The notes under the pieces were generated by a model. That model had not been told where the DNA came from. It ran no database searches and saw only the letters and a list, made by a program, of their open reading frames with translations. A program made the position numbers and the translations under genes. 5,163 bases of DNA from assembly GCA_021800315.1 (NCBI GenBank), contig JAJYZD010000250.1:1-5163 (forward strand). The letters are read 5' to 3'. Origin of the DNA: Bacillota bacterium. Its GTDB lineage: Bacteria; Bacillota; Desulfotomaculia; Desulfotomaculales; JAJYZD01. This document shows, piece after piece, positions 1 through 4,849 of this stretch. Positions within the stretch are counted from its first letter, which is position 1; each line of letters opens with the position of its first letter.

Positions 1-243
1 GGTGGAGGACTCTGCGGATGGCGGTGGCGACGTGTAAGCGTCCTGCCTTATGCCATTCCGCTAAGGCTCCCTCCTTCTGCGTAATTAGTGCCTATGCTAA
101 GGTTTGCTTACGTTGCTAGGAACGGTTTAGGGTCGCGTCGGGCCCGCGACCGGGTAGAGGATTTCCGCTCGGTCGGGTCGAAGTATTTTAGGAACGAATT
201 GGCTGACGCCCCGGTATGAGCGCGGGGGATGCGGTCGGATCAC
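1..243. other. Left flank with no supportable gene
   Basis: I see no convincing complete gene here. The first bases could be the last codons of a plus-strand gene (VEDSADGGGDV, stop TAA at 35-37), but eleven residues cannot be tested by eye. A 7-bp hairpin (GGTCGCG at 131-137 pairing with CGCGACC at 145-151, 7-base loop) lies downstream of the minus-strand exporter gene. It has no T-run on either strand, so I do not call it a terminator. The segment is less codon-structured than the rest and probably intergenic. Confidence 0.35.
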
Positions 244-1527
244 CTACGGTCCCGGTTTTTCCTTGGCCGGCTTGGCCAGGAGTTTAGCGAGGGACAGGGC
301 GGGTAGAGACCGGTCGGATTCCTGTCCCTGCCGATCCGGCACTTTGGCGAGGAAGAAGGCTACCAGGGAGGCGGCCGTCGCCAGAACGGCGGCCGTCCGG
401 AACATGGGGGGCAGCCCCCGGCCCATCAGGAAACCGAAAAGGGGCGGTCCGGCCGCGACGCCGAAAAAGCGTACGCTGCCGTACAGGGAGGTTATCAGGC
501 CCCGTTCGTCCGGGCCCACGGAACTGGTGATCATGGTGTTCAGGCAGGGCAAAATCAGGCCCGTGCCCGCGCCGGCCAGGGAAATGAAGACGAAGAAGGT
601 CCCCGTGCGCATCCACGCGGGGATGGACAGCAGGTACAGGGAGACTGCCGACAGGCCCAGGCCGATGATGACAAAGAGCCGCATAAGGTTGACCTTTCTC
701 TTGATGACGAAACCGGTCAGGAAAGACGTCGCGCTCATGAAGAGAACGGGAACCGCCAGCGCGCCGCCCCGCTGGATCCCCCCCAGATGGTAGCGTGATT
801 CCAGGTACTCCGAGAGGAAGAACAGAACGCCGAAGAGTACCAGGAGCGCCACCAGGCCGGCCAGGAAGGATGACAGCAAAAAGGCCGTTTTTTGGGCGAA
901 AACCTTTTTCAGGGAAGCCAGGTATTCCTGAAAGCCGGGTGGTTTTTTCAAGGCTTCGGGTTCCCGGGTAAAGAGCCACATGCCGATAACCACCGGAAGC
1001 ACGAAGACCGGAAAGCTGAGCAAAACCGCATACCAGGCGATCAGGCCGATAGCCGACCCCAAAATGGGGCTCAGGACCTTGCCCAGGCCGTTGGACGACT
1101 CGATAATCCCCAGGGCCTGGCTGCGCTCCTGGCCCTGGAAGAGATCCCCGGTCAGGGCCATGGCGATGGGGGAGGTGCCGGCCGCCCCGACACCCTGCAA
1201 AACCCGGCCCGCCACCAGCCAGGCATAAGGGTTCAGGGAGGGGGAAAAGGAGGAGGCTCCGGCGACCAGACCGCCCAGGCCGTAGACGACCAGGGCCGGG
1301 ATGATCACCTTGCGCCGGCCGAACTGGTCGGACAAAAAGCCGGCCAGGGGAATGATCACCCCGGCCGGGACGGAGAAGAGGGTAATGATCAGGCTGGTCC
1401 GGAAGGAACCCAGTCCCAGGGCCCGGCCGATGTCGGGCAGTACGGGGATGATCATGGAATTGCCCAGCACCATGATCATTGGCACGCCGGCCAGGGCCAG
1501 GAGTTCCAGACGGGTTTTTTTGTTCAT
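244..1527 (-). CDS. MFS transporter, 12-helix drug/metabolite exporter type
   Basis: This encodes a 427-residue integral membrane protein of the major facilitator superfamily, probably a proton-coupled exporter of the DHA1 (12-helix) class in the cytoplasmic membrane. Residue 63 onward reads GFLSDQFGRRK, the classic MFS motif A in the loop between helices 2 and 3. GRVLQGVGAAG at about 107-117 fits motif B in helix 4. SSNGLGKVLSPILGSAIG at about 144-161 fits the glycine/proline-rich antiporter motif C in helix 5, which favours export over uptake. A charged central loop (about 187-213) separates two six-helix halves, and the tail after the last helix is hydrophilic. I chose the ATG at 1527 because MNKKTRLELL leads straight into helix 1 and AAGGA (1542-1538) lies 10 bases upstream. 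A longer form from 1620 would add 31 atypical residues and run into the divergent acetyltransferase gene. The substrate cannot be read from sequence; antibiotics, siderophores or metabolites are possible. Confidence 0.92.
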   Translation of the reverse strand: MNKKTRLELLALAGVPMIMVLGNSMIIPVLPDIGRALGLGSFRTSLIITLFSVPAGVIIPLAGFLSDQFGRRKVIIPALVVYGLGGLVAGASSFSPSLNPYAWLVAGRVLQGVGAAGTSPIAMALTGDLFQGQERSQALGIIESSNGLGKVLSPILGSAIGLIAWYAVLLSFPVFVLPVVIGMWLFTREPEALKKPPGFQEYLASLKKVFAQKTAFLLSSFLAGLVALLVLFGVLFFLSEYLESRYHLGGIQRGGALAVPVLFMSATSFLTGFVIKRKVNLMRLFVIIGLGLSAVSLYLLSIPAWMRTGTFFVFISLAGAGTGLILPCLNTMITSSVGPDERGLITSLYGSVRFFGVAAGPPLFGFLMGRGLPPMFRTAAVLATAASLVAFFLAKVPDRQGQESDRSLPALSLAKLLAKPAKEKPGP

Positions 1528-1566
1528 CGGGACACCGTCCTTCGGTATTTGCGCGTTCCCATAGTC

Positions 1567-1587
1567 TTTGCCGCGGGCGGCGGCAAA
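1567..1587. promoter_or_regulatory. Inverted repeat in the divergent MFS/GNAT spacer, possible operator
   Basis: TTTGCCGC (1567-1574) and GCGGCAAA (1580-1587) form a perfect 8-bp inverted repeat with a 5-base spacer. It sits in the 79 bases between the two divergent start codons, where both promoters must lie. A repressor or activator site serving both genes is an inference. No clear -35/-10 pair could be identified on either strand, and GC-rich DNA makes short palindromes fairly common. Confidence 0.3.
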
Positions 1588-1606
1588 AATGCGCGGAGGG
1601 AAGAGC

Positions 1607-2476
1607 ATGCTGCGGCACATGACGGAGGACGACCTGGCGCAAGTGCGGGAGGTGGACCTGAAGGCGTTCGGGGGGAAGGGCGCGGCGACCCTGCAACCCA
1701 GGCGCCGGGAAGTGATGGCCGCCTACCTGGCGGCGGGCGGCGGATTGGTGGCGGATGCCGGCGACGCGGTAGCCGGTTTTGTGTTTTGGCACCGCTGGGG
1801 TTCCTACGGTTGGATGGGCCCGCTGGCCGTGGATCCGCTGCACCAGGGACGCGGCCTCGGAAAGAGCCTGGTCGAGACGGCGCGGTCCGCTTTATCCGCC
1901 GGAGGCGCCCGGGTGGTCGGGCTGGAAACCTGGCCGGAACAGGGGGAAAACCTCACCCTATACTCCCGCCTGTCCTTTCGGTGGGAAGGCTTCTGCCTGC
2001 TGCTGACGCGCAGCACCCTGGCCATAGACGCGGCTATTCCCCGGTCTCCGGTGGACGACCCGGCCCTGGTCAGACGGGTGGCGGCAGCCGTTTTGCCCGG
2101 CTTCGATCCTTACCAGGCGGTGGCGGCCTTCGTGCACCAGGGACTGGGCGATCTGTTCGCCGCGGCCAACGGCTTCGTCCTCTGCCAGCGGGGCGGCAGC
2201 CGGGAGGGAACGGACGGCCTCGGCCTGGTAAGGCTTCTCCTGGTGGAACCGGGCGCCCGCCGGAACGTGACGGAAAGGCTTTTGGAAACGGCCTGCGCCT
2301 ATTTCCGGGCGGTGGGAGCGCGGGAAGTGGTATTGCCCCTTTATGCGGACCAACAGTACTGGCTGCCGGGTCTTCTGGCCGGAGGCTGGCGGATAGCCGG
2401 GGCCACCCTGCGGGCCTTCTGGCCCGCGCCGCCTCCCGCGCCCCGGGGCACGGCCTTTTACAACCTGGTGGGCTGA
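1607..2476 (+). CDS. GNAT family N-acetyltransferase with two GNAT-like halves
   Basis: This encodes a 289-residue soluble cytoplasmic protein that probably transfers an acetyl group from acetyl-CoA to an amine; the acceptor is unknown. The N-terminal half is a typical GNAT domain: an acidic helix (TEDDLAQVREVDLKAF, about 6-21), a beta strand AVAGFVFW (about 54-61), then LAVDPLHQGRGLGKSLVE, whose QGRGLGK (80-86) is the pyrophosphate-binding loop for acetyl-CoA. The stretch LETWPEQGENLTLYSRLSFRW matches the usual end of the fold, where the substrate turns the corner as YxxxGF/W. The C-terminal half (about 170-289) repeats the layout (LLLVEPGARRNVTERLLETA, then a GxREVVLPLY strand and a final LPGLLAGGWR turn) but lacks the glycine-rich loop. 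It is therefore probably a degenerate second GNAT domain. The ATG at 1607 is chosen because GGAGGG (1595-1600) sits 6 bases upstream; TTG 1568 and ATG 1589 lack such a site. The gene diverges from the exporter and ends before a terminator-like hairpin, so it is probably monocistronic. Confidence 0.87.
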   Translation: MLRHMTEDDLAQVREVDLKAFGGKGAATLQPRRREVMAAYLAAGGGLVADAGDAVAGFVFWHRWGSYGWMGPLAVDPLHQGRGLGKSLVETARSALSAGGARVVGLETWPEQGENLTLYSRLSFRWEGFCLLLTRSTLAIDAAIPRSPVDDPALVRRVAAAVLPGFDPYQAVAAFVHQGLGDLFAAANGFVLCQRGGSREGTDGLGLVRLLLVEPGARRNVTERLLETACAYFRAVGAREVVLPLYADQQYWLPGLLAGGWRIAGATLRAFWPAPPPAPRGTAFYNLVG

Positions 2477-2519
2477 CGCTCCGGTCTAAATCCGGTTCCT
2501 GGTTGGTCGCGCCTTTCTC

Positions 2520-2543
2520 CTGTCGCCCGGCGGCAGACTTTTT
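2520..2543 (+). terminator. Terminator-like hairpin after the acetyltransferase gene
   Basis: CTGTCG (2520-2525) can pair with CGGCAG (2531-2536), with one G-U pair and a CCCGG loop. This is followed after two bases by TTTTT (2539-2543). Its place 43 bases after the acetyltransferase stop fits a modest Rho-independent terminator and would separate that gene from fprA. The stem is short, so the strength is uncertain. Confidence 0.45.
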
Positions 2544-2549
2544 GTCCCG

Positions 2550-2578
2550 CCGGCTGACGAATGCGGTTTTTCAGCCGG
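2550..2578. repeat. 8-bp inverted repeat upstream of fprA
   Basis: CCGGCTGA (2550-2557) and TCAGCCGG (2571-2578) are perfect inverted copies with a 13-base spacer that contains a T-run. It could be a second weak hairpin in the acetyltransferase-fprA spacer or a protein-binding site. Nothing in the sequence decides between these. Confidence 0.3.
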
Positions 2579-2602
2579 ACTGTGGTATGCCCGCTACCCG
2601 GC

Positions 2603-2629
2603 GAACGAAAACTATGGGGAACGAAAACT
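2603..2629. repeat. Direct repeat GAACGAAAACT x2 just upstream of fprA
   Basis: GAACGAAAACT occurs at 2603-2613 and again at 2619-2629, a 16-base step. With the two preceding G residues, and one mismatch between copies, the match extends to 14 positions. The copies lie 20-46 bases before the fprA start codon, inside the untranslated leader or promoter. Tandem 11-mers at this spacing can be a regulator site or a replication-slippage duplication; which one is not visible here. Confidence 0.45.
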
Positions 2630-2633
2630 TGGC

Positions 2634-2641
2634 GAGGAGGG
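2634..2641 (+). promoter_or_regulatory. Ribosome binding site fixing the GTG start of fprA
   Basis: GAGGAGGG is complementary to the 16S rRNA 3' end and lies 7 bases before GTG 2649. The next in-frame GTG at 2658 would be 16 bases away, too far, so the first GTG is the likely start. Confidence 0.75.
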
Positions 2642-2648
2642 CTTTGGG

Positions 2649-3827
2649 GTGCAGCAGGTGAAGGACGAAGTCTGGTGGGTGGGGGTAAAGGACTGGGAGA
2701 TCCGGCGCTTTCACGGCGAGGAGTACTCGACCCACCGGGGCTCCACCTACAACTCCTACCTGATCAGGGACGAGAAGACCGTCCTGGTGGATACGGTCTG
2801 GACTCCCTTCCACGAGAACTTCGTGCGGGAACTGGACGAAAAGATCGGGCTGGACCACGTCGACCTGGTCGTCATCAACCACGCCGAACAGGACCACGCC
2901 GGCAGCCTGGCCTACCTGATGGAGAAAATACCGGCCGTCCCCATATATTGCAGTAAGAACGGGGCCGTGCTGATCAAGAAGCATTTCCACCGGGACTTCA
3001 ACCTCCGGGTGGTGAAAACCGGGGATACCGTCGACACAGGGCGCAACAAGCTGGTCTTCGTGGATGCGCCCATGCTGCACTGGCCGGACAGCATGTTCAC
3101 GTACGTGGCGGGGGCCAACGTGCTCCTGTCCAACGACGCCTTCGGGCAGCATTACGCATCGTACTCCCTGTTCAACGACCAGGTGGACGCGGCGGAACTC
3201 TACCAGGAAGCCCTCAAGTATTACGCCAACATCCTGACCCCTTTCAGCAAGCTGGTCAGGGCCAAGATCAGGGAATTGACCGGTCTGAAGGTCCCGGTGG
3301 AGATGATCGCGCCGGCCCACGGCGTCATCTGGCGGGACAACCCCCTCCAGATCGTGGAGAAATACGACCAGTGGGCATCCGACTATAACGAGGGGGGCGT
3401 GGTGATCCTCTACGACACCATGTGGGGCGCCACGCGCAAGATGGCCTGGGCCATCGCCCGGGGTCTGGAAAGGAAGGGGGTCCGAGTCAAGGTGTACAAC
3501 ACCGCGCGTTCCGACCACAACGACCTGGTCGTCGAGGTCTTCAAGTCCAGGGGGGTCATCGTGGGCAGTTCCACCATCAACCGCGGCATCCTCAGCTCCA
3601 CGGCCGCCATTCTGGAGATGATCCGGGGCCTCCAATTCAAGGAAAAGGTCGCCGCTTCCTTCGGCTCTTACGGCTGGAGCGGGGAGTCGCCCGCCATGAT
3701 CGAGGACAGGCTCCGGGAGGGCGGCTTTCCGGTGGCGGCCGAACACCTGGGGGTGCAGTGGGACCCTTCGACCGGGGATCTTAAGGCCTGCGAGGACTTC
3801 GGGGAGGCGTTCGCCGGGGTCCTGTAG
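2649..3827 (+). CDS. fprA: A-type flavodiiron protein (FprA), O2/NO reductase
   Basis: This encodes a 392-residue cytoplasmic flavodiiron protein that reduces O2 to water and/or NO to N2O, protecting anaerobes from oxidative or nitrosative stress. The N-terminal metallo-beta-lactamase-like domain (about 1-245) carries the full diiron ligand set: H78-x-E80-x-D82-H83 in NHAEQDHAG, H144 in PMLHWPDSMFTY, D163 in LLSNDAFGQH and H224 in APAHGVIWR. The C-terminal flavodoxin domain (about 250-392) starts with VVILYDTMWGATRKMA, the FMN phosphate loop. It continues with VGSSTINRGILSSTAAILE and FGSYGWSGE, further FMN-contacting loops. Length agrees with class A enzymes of about 390-400 residues. There is no fused rubredoxin or flavin reductase domain, so electrons must come from a separate rubredoxin or Hrb-type protein not seen here. 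The start is GTG with a strong GAGGAGGG site 7 bases upstream. The gene appears to stand alone; the direct repeat before it may be regulatory. A decayed copy of its own 3' end lies about 340 bases downstream. O2 versus NO preference cannot be read from the sequence. Confidence 0.95.
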   Translation: MQQVKDEVWWVGVKDWEIRRFHGEEYSTHRGSTYNSYLIRDEKTVLVDTVWTPFHENFVRELDEKIGLDHVDLVVINHAEQDHAGSLAYLMEKIPAVPIYCSKNGAVLIKKHFHRDFNLRVVKTGDTVDTGRNKLVFVDAPMLHWPDSMFTYVAGANVLLSNDAFGQHYASYSLFNDQVDAAELYQEALKYYANILTPFSKLVRAKIRELTGLKVPVEMIAPAHGVIWRDNPLQIVEKYDQWASDYNEGGVVILYDTMWGATRKMAWAIARGLERKGVRVKVYNTARSDHNDLVVEVFKSRGVIVGSSTINRGILSSTAAILEMIRGLQFKEKVAASFGSYGWSGESPAMIEDRLREGGFPVAAEHLGVQWDPSTGDLKACEDFGEAFAGVL

Positions 3828-3880
3828 ATCCCGGGGTCCTTTTCCACAGCGGGGGTCTTCCAGCCCTTGCGCACCAATGG

Positions 3881-4018
3881 TCCGCGGGGTCCCGTTCGCA
3901 GGATGTCATCATGGTGTGGGACGCGGTGAGCGGGCAGGTCAGGCGGGAAATCCAAGACCGGGTACCCGGCGGGGTGAGTGTCTTCGCCCTCACTCCGGAC
4001 GACCGCCTGGTCCCAAGC
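3881..4018 (+). pseudogene. WD40-repeat (beta-propeller) protein remnant
   Basis: In the frame of ATG 3911 the translation runs SAGSRSQDVIMVWDAVSG, then QVRREIQDRVPGGVSVFALT, then PDDRLVPS. This follows the WD40 plan closely: (S/A)GSxD-x-(I/V)-x-(I/L/V)WD at the end of one blade, (A/T)G(Q/K) in the turn, then (V)xSVAFSPDGRLLAS opening the next blade. The sequence has VSVFALTPDDRLVPS at that point, with the usual GH dipeptide missing. Only about one and a half blades are left. No start with a ribosome binding site, no further blades and no continuing WD motif are visible, although the frame stays open to 4309. A functional WD40 propeller needs several blades, so I read this as a fragment of a deleted gene. 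It follows the fprA stop by about 50 bases. A quinoprotein or other propeller family is an alternative source. Confidence 0.5.
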
Positions 4019-4059
4019 AGGAGGCTGACGGTATCCCCGACCGGGCCCTTACCTCTGTT

Positions 4060-4164
4060 CCCGGCGGGTTCTGTCCATTACCAGGGAGCGGGCCTGTTCC
4101 GGAAGCGAAGGATGACCTGGCGGCCTGCGAGGCCTTCAGGTAGGCGTTTACGGGGCCCTGCAAC
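4060..4164 (+). pseudogene. Degenerate copy of the 3' end of an fprA-type gene
   Basis: In one frame, 4056-4143 gives SVPGGFCPLPGSGPVPEAKD followed by DLAACEAFR, a TAG stop, then AFTG. The end of the intact FprA here is GGFPVAAEHLG... STGDLKACEDFGEAFAGVL. At DNA level 4122-4155 matches 3785-3818 at 28 of 34 positions without gaps, including the identical 11-mer GGCCTGCGAGG. The stop at 4141-4143 stands where the intact gene has GAG, a single-base change. So this is the C-terminal piece of a second, diverged flavodiiron gene or of a partial duplication. The flavodoxin and diiron parts are absent upstream, where the WD40 remnant lies instead. I infer a deletion or rearrangement. The similarity weakens before about 4100, so the left boundary is approximate. 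Confidence 0.55.
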
Positions 4165-4410
4165 GGGCTGCCCGAGCCCATGCCCCAGGTTGCTGCAAAG
4201 GTGCGCCGGTGGCCCGAAATCGGACGGACCGACAAGCAGCCGTCAACAGCCATCCCGGATCTATCGTGGCTCCCGTCGACCGCAAAAACGTGGGTGGTTC
4301 CTCTGTTAGTCAAGAGGAAGCCCGTTTGGAAAGGCACCTGTATTGCCCCTGCCACAGCGTCTGCAGACGGGGGAGTTGGTCGTTGAACGCACAAGACAGA
4401 AACAAAACCT
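4165..4410. other. Unassigned GC-rich stretch, probably degraded
   Basis: About 250 bases lie between the fprA-tail relic and the HelD-like promoter region. Open frames exist on both strands (for example 4180-4386 and 4209-4490 plus, 4394-3990 minus), but none has a recognisable motif, a good ribosome binding site or a convincing protein composition. They overlap one another, as GC-rich non-coding DNA often allows. I see no tRNA cloverleaf, no terminator and no CRISPR-like repeat. Together with the two relics just upstream, this looks like decaying DNA. Confidence 0.4.
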
Positions 4411-4414
4411 TACT

Positions 4415-4451
4415 ACAAGAGGCATTCAAGCTTTACTTGAATGCCTCTTGT
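4415..4451. repeat. Perfect 16-bp inverted repeat (hairpin or operator)
   Basis: ACAAGAGGCATTCAAG (4415-4430) and CTTGAATGCCTCTTGT (4436-4451) are exact inverted copies around a 5-base CTTTA spacer. A palindrome of this length is well above chance expectation. No T-run follows directly on either strand, so it is not a standard terminator. It overlaps the -35 and spacer of the predicted promoter, which favours a repressor-type operator. A bidirectional transcription stop or a small mobile repeat are alternatives. Confidence 0.7.
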
Positions 4452-4460
4452 GTGTATAAT
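4432..4460 (+). promoter_or_regulatory. Sigma-A type promoter for the HelD-like gene
   Basis: TATAAT (4455-4460) is a perfect -10 box. TTTACT (4432-4437) is a 4-of-6 match to TTGACA, and the spacer is exactly 17 bases. The predicted start near 4467 gives a leader of about 100 bases to the ATG at 4569. Most of the -35 and spacer lies inside the right arm and loop of the 16-bp palindrome, so binding there would block the polymerase. The surrounding DNA is more AT-rich than the genes to the left. Confidence 0.6.
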
Positions 4461-4568
4461 AAAAGAATGCGCTTAATACCACTAAACTAGCATTTCTATC
4501 TTTCACAATCAGTATATCACAAGCCCGGCGGCCCTGTCAAGTATTTTTTTCCAAAGGAGAGTGTCTTA

Positions 4569-4706
4569 ATGGTTGACTACCAACAAGATCTGCTGGAGGA
4601 AACGACATATCTAGACAGGACTGTTGACGTCATTAAGAGAGAGTTGGCCAGTGAAACTGACAAACTGTTAAAGAGGAAAGGTAAATATTCGGTGAACCCG
4701 TTTTGA
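4569..4706 (+). pseudogene. HelD-like helicase gene, N-terminal fragment cut by an IS66-type insertion
   Basis: The readable protein is 45 residues, starting MVDYQQDLLEETTYLDRTVD and ending SVNPF before TGA at 4704-4706. The pattern E-x2-x-YL-x2-T-x3-I-x2-EL (residues 10-26) resembles the first helix of the N-terminal coiled-coil arm of HelD. HelD is the UvrD-like ATPase that removes and recycles stalled RNA polymerase. The start is well supported: AAAGGAG (4553-4559) lies 9 bases before the ATG, and a good promoter lies further upstream. Only residues 1-37 (to 4679) look native. From 4681 the sequence begins GTAAATATTCGG, which I take as the IS end, and the last residues are IS-encoded. HelD is normally about 700 residues, so the product should be inactive unless the remainder beyond the window restarts. 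The HelD name rests on one helix and is tentative; another coiled-coil protein is possible. Confidence 0.5.
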
Positions 4707-4771
4707 TTCTCCCCGTCGCCTCACCGGGTGGGGGGGTGTGGGCTCAAAAAAAGGTGCAGGGATTTTTTCCC

Positions 4772-4849
4772 ATGGACTGGACACGGGTCATTTTATATGA
4801 TATGCTGGTTCCATGGACACGCAGTGAGAATACGTCAGCCCTGATTTGA
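4772..4849 (+). other. Short open frame overlapping the transposase start, role uncertain
   Basis: ATG 4772 opens a 25-codon frame (MDWTRVILYDMLVPWTRSEN, then TSALI) that ends with TGA 4847-4849. That stop overlaps the TTG (4846-4848) that could start the transposase, so the two are in a TTGA stop-start overlap. An AGGG about 11 bases upstream is a poor ribosome site. It may be a leader coupling translation into the transposase, a displaced N-terminus after a frameshift, or chance. Confidence 0.25.

Noticed and set aside
34..111. GTAAGC at 34-39 and GCTTAC at 106-111 as ends of a tiny IS66-derived element
   Set aside because: Only six bases match as inverted ends, and the flanking 8-mers (GGCGACGT and GTTGCTAG) are not duplicated, so chance is the simpler reading.
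284..1843. Long open frames on both strands across the exporter gene (such as minus 1843-284 and plus 892-2661)
   Set aside because: They are low-hydrophobicity Gly/Pro/Arg/Gln-rich translations in alternate frames of GC-rich genes, with no motifs, while the true frame has full MFS or GNAT signatures.
2571..3746. Minus-strand open frame of 391 codons opposite fprA
   Set aside because: The plus strand carries every flavodiiron ligand and FMN motif; the antisense frame is a His/Asp/Val-rich shadow of its codon pattern.
3827..3844. GATCCCGGGGTC plus CTTTTCC as a terminator of fprA
   Set aside because: The stem leaves a loop of only two to four bases and the T-run is just four long; too weak to list.
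4180..4490. Small plus-strand proteins at 4180-4386 and 4209-4490
   Set aside because: They overlap each other in different frames, lack ribosome binding sites and motifs, and the second runs through the palindrome and promoter.
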